Source: Promethearchaeota archaeon CR_4
Lineage (GTDB): Archaea; Asgardarchaeota; Lokiarchaeia; Sigyniarchaeales; CR-4
Direction: 5' to 3'
DNA length: 12,920 nt
Assembly: GCA_001940655.1 (NCBI GenBank)
Contig: MBAA01000114.1
Coordinates: 1-12,920, forward strand
Made by a program: the position numbers and the translations under genes. Below the pieces are notes generated by a model. It was not told the DNA's origin. It worked only from the letters and a program-made list of their open reading frames with translations, and did not search any database. Positions 1 to 7,188 of the stretch are shown here, piece after piece. How positions within the stretch are numbered: the first letter of the stretch is position 1; each line of letters starts with the position of its first letter.

Positions 1-272
1 ATGAAATTCGCATTTAATCTTATGGATTTTTATTCATACTCCCGAATATTTTGTTCGCTTGGGTAGAAATGCGTCGTACGAGCGATGGTATTTTTAGGAG
101 ATGCGCCGCGTTGCGCCACCATCCTGTCCCTTTTCGATTTCGGGTTCCCCGCCTTTTGTCCAAAGGTGTACCTGTCACTTTTGTTGCCCACGTAAAACAC
201 AAATTTTTATTTTGTCAAACACGCAGTTTGAATTGTCTCACGTCTACTTCGTTTGAACAAAGGTTGAATCGT
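1..272. other. Upstream region of the FAD dehydrogenase gene, no gene supported
   Basis: I see no convincing gene here. The plus-strand frame of the next gene stays open back to position 51, but the extra 74 residues are basic and low in family resemblance, and the family-like sequence only starts after 273. A short plus-strand frame at 1-66 ends in TAG and could be the tail of a gene outside the window or chance. An AT-rich stretch at 201-213 (AAATTTTTATTTT) could be a TATA-like element for the gene starting at 273, with a leader of roughly 35-40 bases. That promoter assignment is weak. Confidence 0.4.
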
Positions 273-1877
273 ATGGCAAATTTCAAATACAACCACGTAA
301 CGCCCGCGATCGTGCAGGAACTCGAGAGCATCGCGGGTAAAGAGTGGGTCAACGCGAACCCAGCAGTCACGCAATCTTACGTGACTCGCGCAATTATGGG
401 CCTCGTCGCTGTGCCACCAGAAGTGGTGGTTCGGGCTACAAACGTTGAGCAAATCCGCAAGATCCTTATGCTTGCATCCGAGAACCATATCCCCGTGACC
501 CCCGCTGCGGGGGGTGCCTCTGGAGGGTATGCATGCCCCACAGTAACGCCGGGCGGCATTCTCCTCGACCTCAACAATATGAATCGCATCCTTGAGGTCA
601 ATGAGGACGCCCGCTATGTCGTCATCGAATCTGGAGTCCGATCCGGTGTCGTTTGGGCCTATTTCCGGAAGAACTACCCTCGCTGGGCGCCCCCGATCCC
701 GGATGGTGCGCCTCCTGCCGCTACTCTTATGGGGGACGCGATCGAGCGCGGGTTCTCCCTCGTGACTAGCAAGCACGGACCTCAAGGAGACCTCATCTTG
801 GGAATGGAAATCGTCGTACCCAACGGAGACATCATCCGCACGGGTTCATGGGCCTTGAAAGAAGCGGGTGATGACATCCCCGTTGAACCGTTCTACAAGT
901 ACGGTGTCGGGCCGGACTTGCACAGCTTGTTCCTCGGGTCCCAAGGCGCGATGGGGGTCGTGACCAAGCTCGCGATCCAGATCATCCCCCACTGCGAGTT
1001 CAAGACCGTGGTCGCCTACGGATCCAAGAGCTGCAAAGACATCTCGTTGGCAGCCTTGGAGGTTATCAAGCACGAGATTGGTGTCATGGTGCAAGGGGGT
1101 AACCTCGAGCTGACCAGCACTTACGTGCCTCACAAGGAAGTCTCCAAGGAGGCCGTGCCTAAACCGTGGAAGAGACCGACCGACTCCCCATACTGGAAAG
1201 GGATTGCGGAAAAGGTGCCCGAATGGTTCTGCAATTTCGAGGTCTGGGGACACGACCAAGCCCACTTGGACTGGCAGGTGAATAAGATTCATTCGATAAT
1301 GAAATCCTACCAGGAGAAGAAGTGGGACCTGCAAGAGTGGAAACTCCACCCACGCCAGATCGAGAGTCGCTTGAAGAAACCAAACAAGATTGCCATTCCG
1401 TATGGGCAATACCAGGCAGGATTCGTGTTTATCACGTGGTACTTGCCATGGACGGGAATTCCAAAGTTCTGCGAGTTTTACAACAATTGTCTGATGGAGC
1501 ACGGCCTGGCCCCTGTAATGTGGTTCGCATCTATCGACAACGGGCGAATGGCCATCTGCATGCCTACCGTGGTTTACGACAGCACGAACCCGGAGAGCAT
1601 CAAGGCGGTCTACGACGTGGACCGGATTACGACCGAGGAATTCATCAAACACGGGTGGCTAAACTACCGGCCGAGCGCCGAGATCCACGCTCCGATTACC
1701 TACTCGAAGCTTCCAACGTACATGAAGTACCTGCGCAAGGTCAAGGAGATGTTTGACCCGAACTACATTATGCACCCCGGACGTCTCGGACTCCCCGCGT
1801 TCCCCAACGAACTGAAGGAATACGGCGCCGAGATCCCGATGCCGTGGACCTATGCACAAAAGAAAGGAGGGAACTGA
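273..1877 (+). CDS. FAD-linked dehydrogenase, VAO/PCMH family (4-cresol dehydrogenase/GlcD-like)
   Basis: A 534-residue flavoprotein, probably a cytoplasmic dehydrogenase of a hydroxy acid, phenol or alcohol. The FAD-binding part has the loop PAAGGASGG around residues 78-85, then GDLILGMEIVVPNGD at 172-186 and a GVGPDLHSLFLGSQGAMGVVTK segment at 211-232, all typical of the VAO/PCMH fold. The C-terminal part has HGWLNYR at 460-466 and FDPNYIMHPGRLG at 494-506, which resemble the GW..YR and DPN.I..PG..G segments of 4-cresol dehydrogenase and vanillyl-alcohol oxidase more than plain glycolate oxidase. I chose ATG at 273 because AAAGGT lies 8 bases upstream and the family match begins just after it; the frame is open back to 51. 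The gene ends 3 bases before the iron-sulfur gene, whose ribosome site lies inside this gene's last codons, so the two are co-translated. The substrate cannot be told from sequence. Confidence 0.85.
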   Translation: MANFKYNHVTPAIVQELESIAGKEWVNANPAVTQSYVTRAIMGLVAVPPEVVVRATNVEQIRKILMLASENHIPVTPAAGGASGGYACPTVTPGGILLDLNNMNRILEVNEDARYVVIESGVRSGVVWAYFRKNYPRWAPPIPDGAPPAATLMGDAIERGFSLVTSKHGPQGDLILGMEIVVPNGDIIRTGSWALKEAGDDIPVEPFYKYGVGPDLHSLFLGSQGAMGVVTKLAIQIIPHCEFKTVVAYGSKSCKDISLAALEVIKHEIGVMVQGGNLELTSTYVPHKEVSKEAVPKPWKRPTDSPYWKGIAEKVPEWFCNFEVWGHDQAHLDWQVNKIHSIMKSYQEKKWDLQEWKLHPRQIESRLKKPNKIAIPYGQYQAGFVFITWYLPWTGIPKFCEFYNNCLMEHGLAPVMWFASIDNGRMAICMPTVVYDSTNPESIKAVYDVDRITTEEFIKHGWLNYRPSAEIHAPITYSKLPTYMKYLRKVKEMFDPNYIMHPGRLGLPAFPNELKEYGAEIPMPWTYAQKKGGN

Positions 1878-1880
1878 ACA

Positions 1881-3323
1881 ATGGCCAGTAACGAAATGAA
1901 AGTCACGAAACCGTCATTGGAAGATTTCAAGGACAAGCTCTTCCGGTGCATTCACTGTCGCGCGTGCCGTTATTCCTGGAGTGATTTCCCGGACAAGGAA
2001 GGATTCGAGGGGAAAACTCAAGACGGCGAGAACCGCGTCTGGGAAGGTATGCTCGAGGGTTGCCCCTCCGGCAAGTACTTCGGGTGGGAAGCCCACTACA
2101 ACTCCGGCCGCATGTGGATCGCCCGCGCAGTCCTCCAGGGCGAACTGGACATCAACGACCCGAAAGTCGCCGAGGCGCTCCGGGACGAGGTCTTCAAGTG
2201 CACGACCTGTGCGAACTGTTCCGTCCAGTGTGCGAACAATCTCCCCAGCTTCGAGATCACGGAAGCTCTCCGAGCTGAAGTACTTAAGCATATTGAACCC
2301 TTACCTAAGCACAAAGCTATGGGCGGATCCGTGGACCAGAAGTGGGATCCCTACGGGGAACCCCACGAGAAGCGGGTGGACTGGCTCAAGAAACTCGCCC
2401 CCGAGGTCATTGACAAGCAGTCAGACACCGCATACTATGTCGGGTGCACGATTGCCCTCCGGACAACGCACATCGGCGAGGCTACTGTCAAGTTGCTCAA
2501 GAAACTCGGTGTAGACTTTACCGTCCTTTCGGACGAATCGTGCTGCGGGTCGCCATTAATCCGCACGGGACAACTCGAAATCGCTTCAAAGAGTATGAAG
2601 CACAACATCGATGTATTCAGGGCAAAGGGCGTCAAGCGCATCCTGTTCTCCTGCGCGGGGTGCTACAAGACCTTCAAGAACGATTACCCGGCCGAAGCGT
2701 TCAAGGGTATCGAGCTCATGCATGTGCTCGAGTTCGTGTACAACCTCGTGAAGGCCAAGGCAGTCAAGTTCAAGGAGTACAAGAAGATCGTCACCTGGCA
2801 CGACCCCTGCCACTTGATCCGCCACCAGACGATGGAAATGCGCCACGGTAAGGCCTATCAGCTTGTCAAGATGAAAATCGGGGAAGAAGAAGAGGAATGG
2901 TTAGACATGCCCCGGGTCATCCTGAAGGCAATCCCCGGCGTGGACTTCCGCGAGATGTACCGCATTAAGGACAACTCCTGGTGTTGCGGAGCAGGCGGGG
3001 GGATCAAGGCACAATATCCGGACTTCGCCATTGCAACCGCCGAGGAACGAATCAAGGAAGCAGAAACCACCGGCGCGAACGTGATAGCGACGAGCTGCGG
3101 GTTCTGCCTCTACAACCTCCGGGACGGTGCTAAATCACTCGCCACGAAACGCGGCGGGAAGGCACCCCAGATTGAAGTGATCGAGCTCCTCGAGCTCCTC
3201 GCGGACATCATCGAGCCCCAACCGGCCGCCGCGAGTCTCGTGAAGGTCGGTGCGATGGCAGCTGCGAAGGCAAAGGAAGTCGAGGCCAAGAAAGCGGCGG
3301 AAGCCGCCAAGAGAAAGAAGTAA
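1881..3323 (+). CDS. HdrD/GlcF-like iron-sulfur oxidoreductase subunit with two CCG domains
   Basis: A 480-residue electron-transfer protein. The N-terminal part has cysteines for two [4Fe-4S] clusters: C23, C26, C29 with C61 (followed by Pro), and CTTCANCSVQC at 107-117. Two cysteine-rich CCG domains follow: C189, CC at 221-222 and CAGC at 258-261; then C310, CC at 368-369 (CCGAGGG) and CGFC at 406-409. This is the layout of HdrD, GlpC and GlcF; CCG domains in Hdr proteins hold noncubane [4Fe-4S] clusters. The last 25 residues are an Ala/Lys/Glu-rich tail of unknown use. Start is ATG 1881, with AAAGGAGGG at 1863-1871 as a strong ribosome site. No membrane segment is visible. It most likely takes electrons from the FAD dehydrogenase encoded just upstream; the final acceptor (quinone, disulfide or another carrier) is unknown. 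Confidence 0.88.
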   Translation: MASNEMKVTKPSLEDFKDKLFRCIHCRACRYSWSDFPDKEGFEGKTQDGENRVWEGMLEGCPSGKYFGWEAHYNSGRMWIARAVLQGELDINDPKVAEALRDEVFKCTTCANCSVQCANNLPSFEITEALRAEVLKHIEPLPKHKAMGGSVDQKWDPYGEPHEKRVDWLKKLAPEVIDKQSDTAYYVGCTIALRTTHIGEATVKLLKKLGVDFTVLSDESCCGSPLIRTGQLEIASKSMKHNIDVFRAKGVKRILFSCAGCYKTFKNDYPAEAFKGIELMHVLEFVYNLVKAKAVKFKEYKKIVTWHDPCHLIRHQTMEMRHGKAYQLVKMKIGEEEEEWLDMPRVILKAIPGVDFREMYRIKDNSWCCGAGGGIKAQYPDFAIATAEERIKEAETTGANVIATSCGFCLYNLRDGAKSLATKRGGKAPQIEVIELLELLADIIEPQPAAASLVKVGAMAAAKAKEVEAKKAAEAAKRKK

Positions 3324-3346
3324 TTTTTTTTTGTTTTTTATTTTTC
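3324..3346 (+). terminator. Oligo-T terminator after the dehydrogenase operon
   Basis: Directly after the TAA stop come runs of nine T, six T and five T separated by single other bases or a TA step. This is the usual archaeal form of terminator, with no hairpin needed. Confidence 0.6.
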
Positions 3347-3720
3347 GTTCCATCTTTCACTGGCGTGGAAATATACGTTTAATTTTTCATATCAGGGAAC
3401 AGCAGGATTACGTAATGGTCTAGCTCGTTGAAAACTTTTAAAAAGGACCAAAAATACTTTCCGATAATGCTTCATTCTGCTATCGGGAGCTTTAAAACAC
3501 CATAGCGGCGAATATCGGCGCGGATATAATGACATATTTACAACACCAAGTTGCTTTTGGAGCATACACTGGTTGCACGGCAAAAAGTAATGGAAACGTG
3601 GAACTTCACAGACTTTAGGTTATCATTATCCGCTAAAGCATACAGACATAAAGTTGCAACTAAACCTGACGAGTAGCATCGCAACTTGGACAAATCCATC
3701 CGGAAAAGGAGCAAAAACGA
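3347..3720 (+). promoter_or_regulatory. Promoter and long repeat-rich leader of the acyl-CoA dehydrogenase gene
   Basis: No gene is supported in this gap. A possible promoter is GGGAGC followed by TTTAAAAC at 3485-3498, a purine-rich BRE plus TATA-like box, which would start RNA near 3520 and give a leader of about 200 bases. A second candidate box, GATATAAT, lies at 3523-3530. The leader holds several copies of a GTTGC motif (3550-3554, 3572-3576, 3653-3657, inverted at 3681-3685), two AGCATACA copies, and a 9-base pair of complementary segments just before the ribosome site AAAAGGAG (3704-3711). Which promoter is used is inferred. Confidence 0.4.
3546..3689 (+). repeat. Inverted pair CCAAGTTGC / GCAACTTGG enclosing a direct repeat
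   Basis: CCAAGTTGC at 3546-3554 is exactly complementary to GCAACTTGG at 3681-3689. Inside lie AGCATACA at 3561-3568 and again at 3637-3644, each followed by GTTGCA (3572-3577 and 3653-3658). The second copy is part of the palindrome GTTGCAAC (3653-3660), which could compete for the same pairing with 3681-3687. The closing stem ends 14 bases before the ribosome site of the acyl-CoA dehydrogenase gene. This may be an RNA switch or a set of DNA operators. Confidence 0.45.
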
Positions 3721-5436
3721 ATGAATTTTCTCATACAACCCAAGAAGTACCAGAACCCGCAATGGGACGAGGGGACGCGGGCCATCTTCGATAAGACCAT
3801 CGCGTTCTTTGAAGCGCGGGGAAAGCAGCGCGTTCTAGACGGATACACCCGCAAGGAGTGGGATCAAGAATTCGTTGATTTCATCGGCCGTGAACGAATC
3901 TTCGCCAAGCTCTTGCCCCCCTCGGAGTATGGCGGCGGAGACCCCGATTGCCGGTGGGATACGGCTCGAAACAGCGAGTACGCCGAGCTCCTGTCGTTCT
4001 ACAGCCACAGTCAGTGGTATTGCTACCAGGTCACCATCCTCGGGCTCGGACCGATCTGGATGAGCAAGAACGAAAAAGCAAAACAGCGAGCTGCGAAACT
4101 CCTGCGCGAGGGCGCCATCTTCGCCTTCGGGCTGTCGGAGAAGAAGCACGGTGCCGACATCTACTCGACTGAGACGTCGCTCACCCCGCGTGGCGATGGT
4201 CAATGGGTAGCGAATGGAGAGAAGTACTACATCGGCAACGGGAACAAGGCAAAAATGGTCTCGACCCTCGGGAAGATGAAAGACGGCACGGACGACTTCT
4301 GCTTCTTTGTCTCCGACTTCACGCATAAAGCATTCGAGCTGAAGAAGAACTGCGTATCACACCAGGAGTACGTGGCGAACTTCGCCCTTCACGACTATCC
4401 GATCAGCGCCGATGATCTGCTGGAGCGTGGTACCGAGGCCTGGGACGCTTCGCTCAACACCGTTAATATCGGCAAATTCAACATCGGACCGGCCTCCATT
4501 GGAACCGCGGAGCACTGCTTCTACGAGGCCATAACGCATTCGTCAAATCGTGTCCTCTATGGCAAGCGCGTCACCGATATGTCGCACGTCCGTAAAAACT
4601 TTATGGACGCGTGGTTGCGCCTGGTCGCGATGAGGACTTACCAGCGGCGCGCTACCGACTACTTCCGGGACGCCAACGAAAAGGATCGCCGGTACCTGCT
4701 CTATAATCCCACGAGCAAGATGAAGGTGACACTCCAGGGCGAAGAAGTCGTCAATCTCCTCTGGGAGGTCATCGCGGCTAAGGGATACGAGAAGGACACC
4801 TACTTCCATATGGCGGCCTGGGACATACGCGGCCCGTCCAAGCTGGAGGGGACGGTACACGTCAACGTGCAGCTCATCCGCAAGTTTATGAAGAATTATT
4901 TCTTCAACCCGGTACAGTACGCGCCGGTTGCGCCCCAGTTCGCGCGCCGCGATGACATGTTCGTCTTCAACCAGGGACCAGCCAAGGGACTCGGTGCTGT
5001 CCGCTTTCACGACTACCGACCGATATTTGAAGCGTATGCCCGACTTCCCAACGTTACCGCGTTCATCAAACAGACCGCGACGTTGAGACGACTTCTGGAA
5101 GAGGTCGGGCCCGATGAGAAGCAGGACGCGGATCCATGCTTCGCTCTCCCGTTGGGAGAGATGTTTTCCATCGTTGTTTATGGCCAGCTAATTCTCGAAC
5201 AGGCCCAGATCGACGATTGGGAACAGGCGGTTGTGAATCAGATCTTCGACTTCATGGTCCGCGACTTCGCTCGCTTTGCCCTGCAGATCTACGACGTGCC
5301 ATCCACCAAGGCGGAGCAGCGCACGTTGTGCCAAGAGATCATGCTCGTGAGGCCAGTACCCGATGCTGCGGAGTACGACAAAGTCTGGCGCGAATACGTG
5401 GTCGTGCTCAACGGCGAATACGCGATGAATGAGTGA
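3721..5436 (+). CDS. Acyl-CoA dehydrogenase family flavoprotein, long form (571 aa)
   Basis: A soluble FAD enzyme expected to introduce a double bond into an acyl-CoA. The N-terminal helical domain is followed by FAFGLSEKKHGADI at 134-147, matching the ALTEP..GSD motif of the family, then the beta domain (about 150-235), and a helical domain with ITHSSNRVLYGKRV at 271-284. The likely catalytic base is E376 in KLEGT (374-378), where the medium-chain family has YEGT. About 150-170 residues follow, so the protein is clearly longer than the usual 380-residue form; such tails occur in long family members. Start ATG 3721 has AAAAGGAG 9 bases upstream. No ETF genes are in the window, so the electron acceptor is unknown. 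It follows the FAD/iron-sulfur pair but has its own leader. Codon use is C/G-ending as in those two genes, suggesting high expression. Confidence 0.87.
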   Translation: MNFLIQPKKYQNPQWDEGTRAIFDKTIAFFEARGKQRVLDGYTRKEWDQEFVDFIGRERIFAKLLPPSEYGGGDPDCRWDTARNSEYAELLSFYSHSQWYCYQVTILGLGPIWMSKNEKAKQRAAKLLREGAIFAFGLSEKKHGADIYSTETSLTPRGDGQWVANGEKYYIGNGNKAKMVSTLGKMKDGTDDFCFFVSDFTHKAFELKKNCVSHQEYVANFALHDYPISADDLLERGTEAWDASLNTVNIGKFNIGPASIGTAEHCFYEAITHSSNRVLYGKRVTDMSHVRKNFMDAWLRLVAMRTYQRRATDYFRDANEKDRRYLLYNPTSKMKVTLQGEEVVNLLWEVIAAKGYEKDTYFHMAAWDIRGPSKLEGTVHVNVQLIRKFMKNYFFNPVQYAPVAPQFARRDDMFVFNQGPAKGLGAVRFHDYRPIFEAYARLPNVTAFIKQTATLRRLLEEVGPDEKQDADPCFALPLGEMFSIVVYGQLILEQAQIDDWEQAVVNQIFDFMVRDFARFALQIYDVPSTKAEQRTLCQEIMLVRPVPDAAEYDKVWREYVVVLNGEYAMNE

Positions 5437-5459
5437 TGCTAGTGGAGTTCGCCTCCTCA

Positions 5460-5502
5460 CCGGCCCACCCCTACAGGGCCGGCCAAGAGCGTATTTCCTT
5501 TT
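5460..5502 (+). terminator. GC-rich hairpin followed by T-rich tract
   Basis: CCGGCCC (5460-5466) and GGGCCGG (5476-5482) form a perfect 7-base-pair stem with a 9-base loop, 24 bases after the stop codon. ATTTCCTTTTT follows at 5491-5501. It looks like a bacterial-type intrinsic terminator and may also protect the mRNA 3' end. Confidence 0.6.
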
Positions 5503-5583
5503 TGAGGAAGAAACTGATCGCGATTGGGCAATTGAAACCTGGCGATTTCTATTCATACCCTAACCAGAACTAGAATAATTTCT

Positions 5584-5602
5584 CAGAATATATTATTTTC
5601 TG
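5584..5602 (-). terminator. Small hairpin downstream of the cysteine-motif gene
   Basis: CAGAA (5584-5588) pairs with TTCTG (5598-5602) around a 9-base AT-rich loop, about 40 bases beyond the minus-strand stop at 5640. It is weak and could be chance. Confidence 0.25.
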
Positions 5603-5639
5603 GGTTAATCACGAAATTTGGGCTTACTGCATAATGGGT

Positions 5640-6191
5640 TCAAGAGATTTTGTCCAACCAGATCCTAACCCGCTTTTTGACCCTTTCCTTAGCTTTCTCG
5701 TCCCATATCGCGCCAATCCGCAGATTATTGGCCCAGTTTTTCATATCCGGTAGTATGAAGTGGAAACCTTGCTGGGATTGGATTAGATCGTGGAGTCCTG
5801 CAATGCCCTTGGCGCAGGTGCTAGGCGAAGGTAAGGTGTCAATCTCCCCAAGGAAGTCCCTGATCGCTGCCCTGATGAAGGGGTCGAGTTTCGCCGGAAT
5901 GACGGGTTTGTGTGGCATTGTGGCCGGTGGGTGAAAATCTTGCGCAGCGAAAGTGAAAGAGGGATTTTTAGATTGTTCCGCCACGGGCACCTCGTAGTCG
6001 GTCCGCTGGTATCCACGCACTATACATTTCCTGTCGATAAATACTTGGTAAGTGTGGGGGCACGTGATTCCAGCACGAACTAAAATCGTGCTCGTGTTTT
6101 TATTTTCTTGAATGACTTGCTCCGGGATTTGAATCTCTCCGCGTTTTTCACAAACTGGGCAAACAACCAAGATCGTCCGTGGAGAGTGCAT
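5640..6191 (-). CDS. Asgard-type CPxC/CPH-motif protein of unknown function
   Basis: A 183-residue soluble protein. The N-terminal half has CPVC at 11-14, the pair IQIPEQVI, a TSTILVRAG strand, CPH at 44-46 and VFIDRKCIVRGYQ to about residue 64. This CxxC ... CxH layout followed by a VRGYQ segment matches a family I remember as widespread in Lokiarchaeota and relatives, often near small GTPase and Roadblock genes; neither is visible here. The cysteines and histidine could bind zinc. A proline-rich linker (about 65-105) leads to a basic helical C-terminal half ending KKRVRIWLDKIS. I chose ATG at 6191 because GTGAT sits 7 bases upstream and can act as a ribosome site. A GTG at 6203 in the same frame lies close to the predicted transcript start and is a leaderless alternative. 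Function unknown. Confidence 0.72.
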   Translation of the reverse strand: MHSPRTILVVCPVCEKRGEIQIPEQVIQENKNTSTILVRAGITCPHTYQVFIDRKCIVRGYQRTDYEVPVAEQSKNPSFTFAAQDFHPPATMPHKPVIPAKLDPFIRAAIRDFLGEIDTLPSPSTCAKGIAGLHDLIQSQQGFHFILPDMKNWANNLRIGAIWDEKAKERVKKRVRIWLDKIS

Positions 6192-6228
6192 AGGGGTAAT
6201 CACTCAAGAAATGTTATTTGCTTTTACC

Positions 6229-6235
6229 TATATAA
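6229..6235 (-). promoter_or_regulatory. TATA box of the cysteine-motif gene
   Basis: On the minus strand this reads TTATATA with a G after it. Transcription would begin near 6205, giving a leader of about 14 bases to ATG 6191, or none to GTG 6203. Confidence 0.45.
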
Positions 6236-6398
6236 CGCCACCGTAGTAATTCCGAAAACCAAAGATGAAATTATCACAACATCAAAAATTGCCTGCGAAT
6301 AGAGGGGTAAAGTCGCCCGAATTGCCGCTTTGTATCTTGTATTCCTGAAAGAGAATGCAATTTTCCATTTATCCGAACTCCCGTAGTAAATTTAGTCG

Positions 6399-6410
6399 AA
6401 AAATAAAGAG
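6399..6410 (-). terminator. T-rich end of the transporter operon
   Basis: Read on the minus strand, CTCTTTATTTTT lies 11 bases beyond the ATPase stop codon. It is a short oligo-T signal of the archaeal kind. Confidence 0.3.
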
Positions 6411-6420
6411 GGATGGGTTT

Positions 6421-7188
6421 TTAGTGCATAAATTCTCCTAGATTGAGTAGATCCTTTCGGATTGCGTTAAATTCTGGACTAGTGCGGTCTCGTGGGTGAG
6501 GTAATGGGATAGTCACTATGTTTTTTACACGCGCGGGGAGTTGGGAAAGAACAACGACTTGATCGCTGATGAAGACCGCCTCGTCAATATTGTGGGTCAC
6601 GAAGATCAGGGTCAAATGTTGAGAGGTGTGAATCGAGAGGAGATCCTGCTGGAGAGCATTACGGGTCTGAGAGTCCAGCGCAGAGAATGGCTCGTCCAAG
6701 AGTAGGAGTCCGAATGGTGGAGGAACCGCCAAGGCTCGACAAATGGTGACCTTTTGCTTCATTCCCCCAGACAATTCTTTTGGATAATAGGTACGGTAGG
6801 CTTCCAAACCAACCATCCGGAGGAGCTCTTCGACTCGTTGCTGCAATGACACTTTCGAGACATTGCGGAGACGAAGACTGAAGGCAACATTTTCTTCCAC
6901 GGTATACCACGGGAACAGGGAAGGTTCTTGGGGAATATATCCAACAGTCCCTACAGGCAGGGCGGTCGCTTTCGTGTTCCCGTCTTCAATTGTCACCGTG
7001 CCTGAATAACTTTCTTCGAATCCCGCAATGATCCGAAGAAAGGTCGTCTTTCCGCATCCTGACGGCCCGATAATCGAGGTAATCTCGCCTTCTGCGGTCG
7101 AGAAAGTCAAGTTATCTATAACTGACACTTGACCTCCTATTTCGTTCGAGAATGATTTTTGAATTTGTTGGAAATGGAAGTGTTTCAC
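6421..7188 (-). CDS. ABC transporter ATPase, nitrate/sulfonate/taurine type
   Basis: A 255-residue cytoplasmic ATPase that powers import through the permease encoded just upstream. All key motifs are intact: Walker A GPSGCGKTT at 41-49, Q-loop Gln 87 in IPQEPSLFPW, signature LSGGMKQK at 139-146, Walker B LLLLDEPF at 161-168, D-loop SALD, and switch His 199 in VTHNIDEA. The LFPW segment and the length fit the SsuB/TauB/NrtD group. The frame is open up to GTG 7206, but I chose GTG 7188: GGAGGGG lies just upstream and its GTGA overlaps the permease stop by 4 bases, a standard coupled start. Substrate specificity lies with the binding protein, not here. Confidence 0.92.
   Translation of the reverse strand: MKHFHFQQIQKSFSNEIGGQVSVIDNLTFSTAEGEITSIIGPSGCGKTTFLRIIAGFEESYSGTVTIEDGNTKATALPVGTVGYIPQEPSLFPWYTVEENVAFSLRLRNVSKVSLQQRVEELLRMVGLEAYRTYYPKELSGGMKQKVTICRALAVPPPFGLLLLDEPFSALDSQTRNALQQDLLSIHTSQHLTLIFVTHNIDEAVFISDQVVVLSQLPARVKNIVTIPLPHPRDRTSPEFNAIRKDLLNLGEFMH

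Noticed and set aside
1..66. 21-codon peptide gene at the left edge
   Set aside because: Too short, no visible ribosome site because it begins at the window edge, and no motif; it could be the tail of a gene outside the window.
51..272. N-terminal extension of the FAD dehydrogenase by 74 residues
   Set aside because: The extra part is basic, has no family resemblance, and ATG 273 has a ribosome site with good spacing.
207..785. Minus-strand open frame of 192 codons, and similar long minus frames at 846-1652, 1914-2291, 3835-4326 and 4543-5010
   Set aside because: They are antisense to clearly coding plus-strand genes, a common effect of G/C-rich third positions, and show no family motifs or start signals.
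1981..2514. Plus-strand 177-codon frame inside the iron-sulfur gene
   Set aside because: Ser/Arg/Pro-rich shadow frame; the real frame has complete cysteine motifs.
3546..3689. CRISPR-like repeat array
   Set aside because: Repeats are short, few and unevenly spaced, with no cas genes in the window.
5650..5934. Plus-strand 94-codon frame opposite the cysteine-motif gene
   Set aside because: No ribosome site or family resemblance, and the minus strand carries recognisable conserved motifs.
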